From positions 4,347,038-4,411,037 of the forward strand of contig NC_066855.1 in NCBI RefSeq assembly GCF_001640805.2: DNA of 64,000 bases, read 5' to 3'. Source of the stretch: Lates calcarifer. Lineage: Eukaryota; Chordata; Actinopteri; Centropomidae. This document shows, in pieces, positions 51,731 through 62,000 of the stretch. Numbering within the stretch: the stretch's first letter is position 1; the number at the start of each line of letters is the position of its first letter. Position numbers and translations under genes: made by a program. Under the pieces are notes generated by a model that had not been told where the DNA came from, made no database searches, and saw nothing but the letters and a program-made list of their open reading frames with translations.

Positions 51731-51774
51731 ATAAAGAAAGACTCGAGATTACAGGACAAAGAGAAAACACCTTC

Positions 51775-52685
51775 TGTATTAAAAAAGAGCATTTTATTAA
51801 AACAAAATGCTTATTTACAAGGCAACAGATAATACTTCTGTTGGAAAAGGCTTTGTACCTTTACAAAAATGGGGGAGGAATATGCATACATAGCCAGCTT
51901 GGGAATGATATTTGCATTACAGCAGATATAGCTTATGACAGTGTCAGTTCCACCCTGAAGTTTTACTTTGTCAAAACCAGACTGATGGAAAGACAAATGT
52001 AAAGTAAAATGGCTTTTGGAATAGTCAAACATCTTAATATAGTTCAAGCAGTGGATTTAAAAATAAAACTAAAGAGCTTCTGTTATTCACAGGACAATTA
52101 AATTCCTCATTCAGCAGGGATAAAGAAGCTACATAGTTTTCCGCTTAAATAAAAATACAAATTTGAGAGAACAAAATGATTTTTGGGAGAAAATGTATTC
52201 AAAGTAAGCTCTGGGTGCAGGTGAAATGCGACACAGCTAAAGCACACAACAGGATTTTTCCATCTCTTAAATTAAAAAAGAAAACTCCCTTTAGCGTGAG
52301 GAAGTGGCTCATTATGACACCTACACTAATGTTTGCACTGCCACATTAAAGACAGGGCAACTGGCCTCACACGTAGTCTCCTTGTCATTTAGTTATAAAA
52401 ATAAATATAAGTTGAAGGAGGAATTGTGTTTTCATAAAAAGATCAGTCCAGGTATGTGAATTCAACTTACTGGCAGGCTGTTCAAACTACCAGTGTGACA
52501 GTCAGGGCCTTTGTTTCAACTTGATTACTCTGCCCATCAGGCTTCTGTTACAGTGAAGAGCGACGCTCATTTAACAGCTGTTGTCGTGTTTGTTAGATGT
52601 GTTCTAAAAGTAAACAAAAACACCTTTTCTTGCCCTGCATCACATCTCCTCCACAGTGTCTCGTCACCTCTTCCCCTCTGGTTTC
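51775..52685 (-). other. trrap: trrap 3' UTR (inferred)
   Basis: From the stop codon leftwards there is no further splice acceptor with coding sequence. The strip is AT-rich with scattered stop codons in all frames, as a UTR should be. The first canonical AATAAA on the minus strand lies at 51798-51793, about 890 bases past the stop, so cleavage is expected near 51775. The exact end is inferred from this signal only. Confidence 0.55.
51793..51798 (-). terminator. polyadenylation signal AATAAA
   Basis: The plus strand reads TTTATT, giving AATAAA on the trrap strand. Downstream on that strand is a U/GU-containing stretch (GGTGTTTTCTCTTTGTCC, about 51757-51774) suitable as a downstream element. 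No other canonical hexamer occurs between the stop codon and this site. Confidence 0.55.
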
Positions 52686-52970
52686 TCAGAGCCAGGGGTG
52701 CCAGGCAGGGTCCATGCGACACAGGTTATCCAGGCTGTTTGCTGCAGCCACCAGTGTGTTGACCTTACTCTCCCCTCCCTCGAACTGAGCCAGGTTGTGG
52801 AGGCGGGTCATGATGGCCGTGACAGCCTTCTGGACCAGCGAGACCAACTGCTGGGAGTCCATGTTCTCTGGCTGGCCGGCCGGGGACAGGGGCATGGACG
52901 TGTCCTCCTGGGTCTTCTTGTGCCACGCGATGATCTCGTCACGGAGGACGGCCTTCAGGATGCCATCCAC
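52686..52970 (-). CDS. trrap: trrap last coding exon with FATC tail and stop
   Basis: The acceptor CTGTCTGACAG is followed by GTG GAT GGC, which is an internal valine codon and not a start. The exon carries 94 codons and TGA (52688-52686). It encodes VDGILKAVLRDEIIAWHKK, a variable linker (TSMPLSPAGQPEN), a helix MDSQQLVSLVQKAVTAIM and the FATC domain ending DNLCRMDPAWHPWL, with tryptophan and leucine at the end as in TRRAP orthologues. FATC packs against the kinase fold and is needed for complex assembly. The linker differs slightly from the human protein as I remember it; the helices do not. Confidence 0.97.
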   Translation of the reverse strand: MDGILKAVLRDEIIAWHKKTQEDTSMPLSPAGQPENMDSQQLVSLVQKAVTAIMTRLHNLAQFEGGESKVNTLVAAANSLDNLCRMDPAWHPWL

Positions 52971-55900
52971 CTGTCAGACACAGAGGAAATGAGGATGTAG
53001 TTTCAAGAATTCATCTTGTTGAAACATGTACAATAAAACATTAAACATTTGTGTTTCAAAAAATTACACAAAACTGCAGTGGTGTGTAAGACTTTCCATA
53101 GCTCTGCAGTATAATTATATAGGCGGTAGCTAACGCATTACAGTTGCTCGTGAGATTCCTCGCTAATTTGATAACTGCTGCATCTATCTGATGTTCTGAA
53201 TTATGTGTCAAAGGAATGCTGTTTATATGTTGAGTTGGTATGGCAGTCTCTTGGGCAGATTTTCCTAAGCTGTGTGTTCAAAATGTCCGTCATGGGAACG
53301 AGAGCAATGAAACACGATGAAACCTCAGTTTATAGAAAACTAATTCCAATCTCAAACACACACATAAAACATAGCTGTTAAGTCCAATTAAGGATGTGTC
53401 AATCATCCTTGGGGAAATCTCTGTGTGTGGGTAGCAGCTCATTGTGGTGACACAGAACTGAAATACATAACCATCCAAACCATGACGGGGCCGCAACACT
53501 GGCAATCATCACCTAACTAGGTACATGCTGCTCCCTGCCCTCAGCGAAAGTGTTTATTTGGTTTCAGGCACTAGACTGTTTATGGTTTAAGGCCTCACTA
53601 TATTTGAGTGGATGATTGCTGTGTTTTTCTTGTGTTCCCTGGAAACCTCCATTTTCTTTGACCACAAGAAACACTGGCTTTTGGCACTCGTCGCACTAAC
53701 TAGTTCACATTGTCGAGTGTTTTGTTTATTTGCATCTTGAGCACTCCTGTTCCCTCCACATCAACCAGACTTAAAGTATGAAACAGAGCTATACATAGGC
53801 ACCACACGCCTGTCATTACTGCCCTGCAGCAGATACATTATACAGCCCTCTGACTGGTCCTGTTTTCACTGCATTGTTTTTGTTTGGTTGTGCCTCAGAT
53901 CAGCCCAGAGAGAAGTTCACTAAGTTTAAGTGCAAAACAATAAGTGGAGAAAGCTGCCTTATTACAGAAATATAAAGCATATTTTATGTGTACATGCCTG
54001 ATTAAGGTTAAAATTATAGAAAGGCTCAAATGAGACTGCAAAAAATCTCCCTAAACAATGGTTAACACCCTAAAAATGTGCAATATCTCAACAAGTGAGC
54101 CTCTAATTATACACTATATACAGACAAGCTCTTCCAGACAAGTTACCTTAAAGTTTGGCTGTGCGAAGCATCGTGCCACAGCAATCATGGAGGCGGTGAG
54201 TGGGCCGGAGACGCCGATGGTGGTCAGGAACTCTGAGATGTTTGGCGTCAGGCGGAACGGAACAGGACGATTAGCGTCCAGGTCGCCCGTGGCATCGTTG
54301 ATGTCGAAGCGGAAGTAGGAGACATTCAGTTTTCCTGTGTCCTACAAAACAAGAGGACAGAATAAAGATTAAGGGATGTGTCTTACAAATAAGTGTGCAT
54401 GTGTGACAGGGACACATTTTAAATCAAATAAATTAAAAAAAGCTAAAAAATAAAAAAAATATCTATAAATATTCCATTCTGCACTTTTTTCCCACAGGCT
54501 TCTTAGTCTATATAAGCCCTGTAAGAAAATGACTCTTCTTCAGAAAGGCTACTAGGGTAGTTACAAAACAAGCTCACACCAACGAAATGGCTGCTGTTAT
54601 TGATCTGCGTGCCCTAGACACAGTAACACGTCAAACTATCAGCAGCAGAACATCTATAATCCTCAATTCACTCCCACTCCCCTCTCCCCCTCCGTCTCTC
54701 CCTGCTGACTTAAATATATACAGCCAAGTTTTCATCCTTAAGCCTGCATTTATGTGCAAGAGGACCGCTACACAAGCAGCCATTCCGGGGAAGATAAGCT
54801 CCCTTATATGAAAAGGTGAGTGGCTCTGACAGCTTTATAGCGGAGCATTTCATTCCAGCTCGTACTCCCTCTCCTCCTCCTGTCTTGCCTCTTTCCATCC
54901 CTCCCCCTCCTTCTCCCTAACGCCCACCCCTCCCAGTCTCTCCCTCTCTCTCCTACTGTCATTTGCTCCTCTAGGCCCCAGTGGAGAGCCTCAAGGCAGT
55001 GGGCTGAGACACCAGCAACCCCCAGGAGGCTCAGATAAGCCCACAGACAGTTGGATGTGGAGGCAGCGCTCAGAATGCTAAATCACCAGACTAGCGGCCA
55101 GCAATGGCTTCATTTTAGGGGCTGGTGTGAATGGGATGTCACGACATTAGCGTGCCACATGTGGTGACTTTGGGGCTGTGAACCGGACTGTGAAAAATGA
55201 CAGCAACTGGGTGATTTTCAGAACAAATGTCAGTGATATCAGAGGAGATAGTTAGTCAGAAACAATTCCACAAGGCAGTTCAAGAGATTCTCAGGAGATG
55301 ATGCAACACCTTATGAAGACAGGAAAAGTCTTTAACTGAATCAAGGCCTGATGAGCAACACAAAGCAGGTGCCTTATGAACCGATGCCCCACACTATCAC
55401 TCAGCTCTTGAAAGGCCGATTTAAAGGAACTTAAGGTCTGTATTTAGGCAGGGTGGGGCATGATGCTATGGCTGTGATGTCCTGTCCTTGCACTCTCTTT
55501 CTCTGTTTGTGTGTGTTTGTGTGTGCGTACACACTCCGCACCGTAATCCTCCTGTGTCTAATGGGATCTGCGGAGTGGAACAGGCAGAGAGGGGGCTTAA
55601 TACCAGCGCTTAGCTGCCCGGAGGAACGCCTGTCAGCAAAGGCCGATTAGGATCAGAGGGGAGGGGTGGCCGACTGACACAATCATCTTTAATAATGACT
55701 TTGAAAAAGCTGTCTGCGGACCCCGAGTACCAGACGGATGCGTGTGGACTGCGAGGCATACGCGCGTGCACACAAACACGGCCTCTTCAAATTGAAATGT
55801 CTTTGATAGCTGTAGAGAAGAGGAACTGAATATAACGTTCTGTCAAAACATCCTTCGCACTGACAGCGACTGGTTGACTGATAGGCCTAGCGTGAATGTC

Positions 55901-58900
55901 ATTGGGGAGAATGGTAATTCATACGGCCAGATATGGAGAGGGTAATGGTGATCTCTTAATGCATCTATGAGAGTGTATATCTATTGAATTAGCCACCGTC
56001 AAATGGCTCCCACTTGCCCTTGACAGAGAGTCCAACATGCTTCTGTTTGTATAAATTTGTGTGCATTTTCTACCTGTGCTATCTGCAGCATCTCAGGGTT
56101 GAGCCTGTTGAGGTGGAGCATGAACTCAGCCAGACCTATGAGGGCCAGCTGGATGGTGAACATCTTCCGGAAGGTCCAGTAATCTGTGGCATTGGGGAAG
56201 GTGTGTAGGGCCCACTCCTTCAGCATGCTGCGAGGCACCATGTTCCCCTGCACCTCCTTCAGGATGTCCCGCAGGACCTGGTAGTAGACAGGAAGAGGGT
56301 ATAGGTTAGGTTGAGCTATTATTGGTCATCACATTCAGGCTCTGTTTTATTCAATGCAGTAGTCCCTCCTCCCTATATAACTGAACACACAACTACAAAT
56401 CATAGTTAAATATGATCTACTGTCCACAGCAATCAGTGGTGGATTTTCTTCTTCCAGAGGTCAAAAGAATCCAACCCGAGAGCAACATAATTTTCTAGCT
56501 ATCTAAAATATCAACAATAAATATGTCAGACTTTTGTATTTAAGAATCAGTGCAAAGGCTCTCTATTAGTGCCACCAGTTTACTCTGTGTTGAATGGACA
56601 TCCATCATAGAGGAGGCAGAGATACAATTTCTCTAGTAAAAAGCGCCTTCCCAGAGAAAAAGGCAATGAAGCCAAAAGATGAAATTAAAATTAATCAACA
56701 GGCCTGGTTAGCCTATTTTTGATTGATAGTTTAGGTGAGCATCAGTTTCCAGGAACAGCCACCATAATTTTACAGTTTGCGACTTTGAAGCATAAGTGTG
56801 TGACAACACAGGTAATAGTGCATTCAGCCAATCAGGTGAAGCATTCATGTCGATGTTTCATAATAAAGAACACATCTATTATTCAGTGATTGGTTGATAT
56901 AGTATATAATAGTTTGGCTGACAACCACTGATTAAGTCACTTATGAGAGCAAATCCTCACTATCCAGTGAGACTCCAACTGTGGTGAATTAACAGAGGAA
57001 TCAAATGTTTCTTTATGGGTAAATAACAGTGACTAAGTGCTCATTAAACCTTCCCAGGTGACTGTGACATGACTGCACAAGGCTATTGTTAAATAACAAT
57101 TCAATCACCTGGGATGCATATTAATGCAGAGCAATAAAAGAGGTGTAAAGCTGTGTACGGGCTGTCTATGTTATGCATGTATTTTTGCAAATGTATATCT
57201 ATGATTGTCTCCATACCTGGTGGCTGGCCTGTGTGCCTCTAGCCTGTACAGTGGCCAGACGATCATAATATCTGGAAATAGGGTTGTCATGTTCGATGCC
57301 CTTCTTGGCACAGCGCTGTTTGTAGATTTCCACCAGTGACAGAGATGAAGGGTTGTCCTCTACTAGCCGCATCTGAGGCGACACTGCCACCACTCGGGGC
57401 ACTGGAGAGATGGAGGGAGAGGAAGAAGATGGGACACAGGTGGGAAAAAGAGATGGGGAGGGGGGAAGCAGAAGGAGGAAGAGGGATGTAGGGAAACCCA
57501 AAGAAAAAAGAAGAGGAGAGAGTGGTGGAAGGAGGGAGGTAACAAAGGGGGGGAAACAAACAAGTCAGTGACACATAAGCTGTAAACATTTGGCTGCACT
57601 TGTGAGCGAACAGTTCCTGTTTTACCACAGTGTAAAACCACAGTTCTAAACATACAACAAAAATACTCCAGAGTTGGGAAACAGCTGCACTGAAGGCGTG
57701 CCATTGATCAACACCAAGCAGGGTCAAAGAAGGTAAAAGGCTGTGCATAGGTTGCTAAATGAAAGTAGTCTAAACATTTACATACACTGGAACCCCAAAT
57801 CAAATCAATACCAGCCATTCCAGTTGGGAGGAAATGGGTTGGAAGGGACCGTTGAATTCCCCATCCATATTTCCCCTTAAACAAACCAATCAAGTGCATA
57901 AATGGAGAGTGGGCAAACATCTGGGTGGAGAAAAACCACAAGGGGATGACAAGAGAGGAAATAGTGCTTGAAAGCGAATTGAAATTGTGTGTGTGAGTGG
58001 TGGGTGAGTGAGACAGAGAGAGAAAGAAGAAAAACGAAAGGAGATGGTCAGTGCCAACTGTTCTCAGTGGACAAACAGGTGTAGAAAAAAAAGCAGATTC
58101 CTTTTTTCTTAATCAAAAGCTAGTAAAAGAGGTAATGAAAGCTCATAAAAAAGAGAAGTACTAGAATATAATTCTAGTGAGATTTCATCCCTACTCCCTA
58201 TGTTTTTAAACATCAAACAACATGGGCCCCATCTCTCTCTTATCCCTGGTCCTACCAGTGAAGAAGAGGTGTCTTTTGGTGGTCTCCTTCCTCTTCTCCA
58301 GACAGGGGTTAAGGAGGCGCAGGAGCTGCAGGACCCTCTCCTCCCGGCGTGACTCGGTCAGGCAGGCGTCGTTCATCACCAGGTAGGGGTAGATTTTTCC
58401 ATTGTGGCCACGGATATAGAGACGACGTGCCGCAGTATTGTGTTTCTGAACAATTTCCACTCTGGGCATGAACCTGGAGAGAGGTGCAGAAAGACAGAAG
58501 TGAAGTAACAAACAGTGTGGGAGAAATGATACGTGGGCACATTTCTCCCCTCTGTTATTCAGGGCTCCTATGGAGCACCGACTCAAAAGATTTATGAAAT
58601 AAGGACTAACTTTGTATTAAAATCACTAAGGGTGTCAGTCAAGGCAGGATGATAAATATTTTACTCATACTTTGTATGTATAGATAGTAAGAACTAACCA
58701 TATCTGGAACAGAAAAGGAGATCTAAAATGTAATATGTGCTTGGTAGAGCAGAGCTGGGCTTCTGGCTCATGGCTGGTGTAAATTCACCCTCCTGCTTAC
58801 TAGCCCCAGGTGTCCTTGTGTAGAAAAGTCGTTTACCTTGCAATCTTGATGTAGTAGTGCGTGGGTTTGGGCATGAGGAATTCCCCGGGGATCTCCACCT

Positions 58901-59062
58901 CAGCTGTCTGCGCAGAGAAGTTGCTGAGGAAGCGGCATTTCTCCTCAATGAGGAAGAACTTGGGCAGCTGCTTGGTCTTGGCCTCCAGGATCTTGATCCA
59001 CTTTTTCAGCTTGGAGATCAGATTGTGAAGCTTCATGGAGCCCGGCACACTGAAGTCAAAGT
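52686..59062 (-). CDS. trrap: trrap, 3' part of gene (six terminal coding exons)
   Basis: The exons 59062-58837, 58473-58256, 57401-57217, 56277-56074, 54341-54147 and 52970-52686 join in phase to 1313 bases, giving 436 complete residues and a TGA stop. The protein matches the C-terminus of TRRAP, the very large (about 3,800 residue) PIKK-family scaffold shared by the SAGA and NuA4/TIP60 histone acetyltransferase complexes; it docks transcription activators in the nucleus. The fragment covers the PI3K-like kinase fold and the FATC tail, ending in MDPAWHPWL. TRRAP is a known pseudokinase: where active PIKKs carry a GDRHxxN catalytic loop and a DFG motif, this protein has LHLNRLNPEML (fragment residues about 263-273) and FRFDIN (about 287-292). 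All introns are GT-AG. Nothing is frameshifted or truncated, so this is a working gene cut only by the window edge. The rest of the protein lies to the right of the window. Confidence 0.97.
52971..54146 (-). other. trrap: trrap last intron
   Basis: A GT-AG intron of 1176 bases. I see unique AT-rich sequence and no microsatellite over 20 bases, exon-like frame or recognisable repeat. Confidence 0.9.
54147..54341 (-). CDS. trrap: trrap coding exon (degenerate activation segment)
   Basis: This exon is 195 bases (65 codons, phase 0 at both ends), with the acceptor TTGTTTTGTAG and the donor TTTAAG|GTAACT. It encodes DTGKLNVSYFRFDINDATGD, then NRPVPFRLTPNISEFLT and a helix ending RCFAQPNFK. FRFDIN replaces the metal-binding DFG motif of active PIKKs. 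The exon lies 1732 bases downstream of the previous one and 1176 bases before the last coding exon. Confidence 0.96.
54342..56073 (-). other. trrap: trrap intron, with a repeat-poor G+C-rich block
   Basis: A GT-AG intron of 1732 bases, the longest one fully inside the window. It holds a pyrimidine-rich strip at about 54665-54960 and a richer, repeat-free block at about 55540-55760 that could be a regulatory element. No additional exon is supported. Confidence 0.9.
56074..56277 (-). CDS. trrap: trrap coding exon (degenerate catalytic loop)
   Basis: This exon is exactly 204 bases (68 codons, phase 0 at both ends), between the acceptor CTACTACCAG and the donor GCACAG|GTAGAA. It encodes VLRDILKEVQ through LNPEMLQIAQ. 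The segment LHLNRLNPEML stands where an active PIKK has its GDRHxxN catalytic loop, so the aspartate and histidine needed for phosphotransfer are absent, as expected for TRRAP. From memory of the human protein, small differences such as EVQGN for EVQSN and LAEFM for FAEFV are conservative. Confidence 0.96.
56278..57216 (-). other. trrap: trrap intron
   Basis: A GT-AG intron of 939 bases, mostly unique AT-rich sequence. No exon or recognisable repeat was seen. Confidence 0.9.
57217..57401 (-). CDS. trrap: trrap coding exon (central pseudokinase)
   Basis: This 185-base exon opens with two bases completing a valine codon and carries 61 codons, ending at ASHQ|GTATGG in phase 0. The product contains PRVVAVSPQMRLVEDN and SLVEIYKQRCAKKGIEHDN, both typical of TRRAP. 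In active PIKKs the corresponding interlobe and helix region precedes the catalytic loop. The acceptor is preceded by an exceptionally long pyrimidine tract, seen on the plus strand as purines from 57402 to about 57560. Confidence 0.96.
57402..58255 (-). other. trrap: trrap intron with long purine/pyrimidine tract
   Basis: A GT-AG intron of 854 bases. From 57402 to about 57560 the plus strand is almost pure purine (GGGGAGGGGGGAAG and similar), so the trrap transcript has a very long pyrimidine tract before the acceptor. The remainder is unremarkable. Confidence 0.9.
58256..58473 (-). CDS. trrap: trrap coding exon (N-lobe of pseudokinase)
   Basis: This is a 218-base exon: one base finishing an arginine codon, 72 codons, then one base of a valine codon. 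It lies between the acceptor CTCTCTCCAG and the donor ACTG|GTAGGA. The product starts FMPRVEIVQKHNTAARRLY. It includes IRGHNGKIYPYLVMND, which occupies the position of the glycine-rich loop and following strand of PI3K-like kinases, and SRREERVLQLLRLLN, a conserved helix. The preceding intron (58474-58836) is short, 363 bases, as is common in fish genes. Confidence 0.97.
58837..59062 (-). CDS. trrap: trrap coding exon (start of kinase-like region)
   Basis: This 226-base exon follows an acceptor reading CTCTCTTAACAG and ends at the donor GCAAG|GTAAAC. It begins with two bases of a split codon, encodes 74 whole residues, and ends with two bases (AG) of an arginine codon completed in the next exon. 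It begins FDFSVPGSMKLHNL and ends PTHYYIKIA. The LISKLKKWIKILEAKTK stretch is an amphipathic helix, and CRFLSNFSAQTAEVEIPGEF is a well conserved TRRAP stretch at the entry to the PI3K-like fold. I see no plausible upstream exon before the window ends. Confidence 0.96.
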
Positions 59063-62000
59063 CTGTTAAGAGAGGAGAGAAAAGTCACGGGTTACAAGAA
59101 TCTCCTCAGAGCTCTGGCCTTTTTAATCTCTGTCTTTCTTCACAATAATGAAGCCAGAGATCACCTGTGCTTCAAATAGGTTTTAAAGCACAGGGGTCTG
59201 GTAAACCTACTGATTTAGTGTCAATGCCTGAGAGCAGAATGGGATATTAAAAACTGAATAAAAGAAGAAAACCAGATATACAAAAGCAGATGCAGGCTGC
59301 CTGAGAAAGCCTTTTTGGGCAGTCAGTGTGTTACACTCTCCTTTCCCCAATCTAGCCTCAAAATGCCCTTCAGCATGACACTAACCCCCAAACTGTTCGA
59401 GTGGAGCTGCTCCCAGCCACCAACAGTACAAGACTGTATCAGTAGTAAGCAGCTCCCAGGTGTGTTTGTATGTGTGAGTGACCTTTAACCTCCCCTGCAG
59501 ATATATGCTCCCAGACCTGTGCTATTAATAAAGACATATTTCTCAGTAACCTTGCCAAAAAAAAAATGCTATAAGCCTGTAAGCAGCAAACACACACGGG
59601 AAAGTACTCAAAGTAGTGTGTAAAAAAATAGGTAAGAAAATAAAACAGACATAAATAGGATTAAAAGTATGACGCTTGATAGCTTATTGGTCAGATGACA
59701 GATGTCAGATGACATTTCATTGCATATTGCAGTGCCTGTTTGAAGAGATTGTTTGAGATTAATTAAAGTGAGATCTGGGTATTTATTTTACTATTATATA
59801 CACGGTAACATTGACTAAGAACACCTTGTTTTTCACAGCGATGGCCTAAGGGAGGGCAGTGGTTACACAAACTTACATCTGGGAAATGTCCATTATAAAT
59901 ATTGTGTTGCACCGTTGGTCACTGCACTCCAGCAGTGTGGTGCAGTGCCTTGCTTAAGGGAACTTCACGGATAAGTTATTCATGGCAGGCTGGCAGCACA
60001 AGGAGAGCTGTTTGCTCTATCGACTTAAAACTCCCTGGTGGAGGTTGGGAGCTGATTAAATTAGAGCTATAAAAATGAGAGTCTTAAAGTATTAAATTCC
60101 TGTTTCAAGTCACAACTCATATTGCACATAACATATTGTGATGAGCTGCAGCAATAACAACGTAAGGAGGGGAAGTCAGCCGGGCAGGTTTTCCATTTTA
60201 GAGTAAAGCCCCCAGGACATCTCTGTAACATGAATGCGCACACACACGCACACACGCACCCCAACCTCTCCTATTTCAGTACACCCCGTTGTGCTGCCTG
60301 TTATAATGAATCCATGAAACTGCAAGGCCTTGCCATTTCAAACCCGTTCAATCTCTCCCAGAGTGAGACCTCCTAATACTTTAAATAAGCCCTTTAAAAC
60401 AGCCAATGTTCTTTTCAGAGTGGCCCTATTTCGCTATCCGTCTGCCTGCAATTCACCTGCCTCGATAGCAGAGGTAAAATTGAAACAGTCCTGAGAAATT
60501 GCAACCCGACAACAATTCAGCACCATAAAAGTGTATAATGCCTACAAATAGAAAAAGCGAGACATGCTCCACTCCTTCAGAGCCATGAAGCAATACGGTA
60601 ATATCATTTCATCTTTATCAGATATAAAACATTTTACCTGTTTAAATCTGAAGACTGCAGACACAGGCATTATGTTAGCATTATTCATGAAAAATACATG
60701 AATATTTAAAGTAGTTAAAACTCAACATGCTGTCAAACGTAAACAGCAAAGACCTTTTCCAAAACAATATTTCAATTTGTTTCACTTACATCTTTAGAGT
60801 TTTCAGCTGCAACACTCACACACCTTTTGTCAAAGTCAGATCAGTGGTGCATTGTCCATCTCACATTAACATGTGAATAAATGAATTAGCATCAAGCAAC
60901 TCAGTAAAAAAACTTCACTGAATTGCTCCTGTTAAATCAAATGAGTAAAACTAATAAACAATGCAGTGCCACCCTCAGGCCAACCAGTGCAAAGCGCTCC
61001 AGATATTGCACTTGACACACAGACTGTAGCTACTTCAGTTCCAGCGTACATTTTACAATTCATTCATTAGCCTTTGAACATCTGATATTTAGGAAAACTT
61101 TGTCAAAAAGGACCAACTCCTGTTCTGATATTAACTTATTATTTTATCTGCCATAATCAACCGTGTAAAAGTGTGACAAAATAAAAAATAGAGAGAGACT
61201 GCAGAAACTGCAGAAGTGCTCTGTAGCGAGTGCAATACAGCCAGTGAGAGCAGAGGAGTTATTTTCAGTCCCCCTGAACTCATCGTTGACCCCTGCTCTG
61301 TCAGCGAGCAGAGGGAATAGAATGCCGGGAGAAAGAGTGTGGTGTGGAAAGTAGCCAGGCTCCTCTTTGACCTGTGTGTAGAAACCTGGGCTGCAACTCT
61401 GCCCTACCTGGCCTGCCTGACAGACCACAGCAGAGTGTCTGCACTGCTCTACCAAATTATAGATCCAGACCCAGAAGGTGGGCCACCTCTGTATATAAAA
61501 CCATCACTCCCTCATGTATGGTCTTGTTACTGACAGAGTCTGGGATTCTATGTGTCCCGTGTGTGTGGTGAGATGGAGTCAACTCGACTTTATTATATCT
61601 AATTGGTGGGTTGAAGTTGTGGGCATTTCAGAGGTCATCATAGCAGCATGGATGGGGGTAGGGGAGTTTCTGGCAGGGTAAGTTCACATTTAAAGCTTAT
61701 GCATGCCGTCTAACAGAGAGTACAAAGGTCTCAGGTGCTAAGCCAAATTGCTATACAGAATTATAATGAGTTACATTTAACTATGTTAAATATCATTTTA
61801 GCATGACAAATGACTATTCAGGCATACAATTAAAAAGCCAAGAAACTTGTGGGTTTTTTTTCCAAAAAAAGCTCTTCTGACAAAAGTCTCTGGAACAGAT
61901 CCACTGTTAAAACAGTAACTCATGCAAATAGCATTCGCCGTAATTGGATTTGAATGCCTCCCTGCTGCCAAATGTTATATGTGCAAACATAAACCCATAT

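Noticed and set aside
52968..52970. GTG as a translation start for the last trrap exon
   Set aside because: It directly follows a splice acceptor and is the internal valine codon of the joined protein.
57287..57748. 153-codon minus-strand frame in a trrap intron
   Set aside because: It is the translated pyrimidine tract plus an out-of-frame reading of the true exon.
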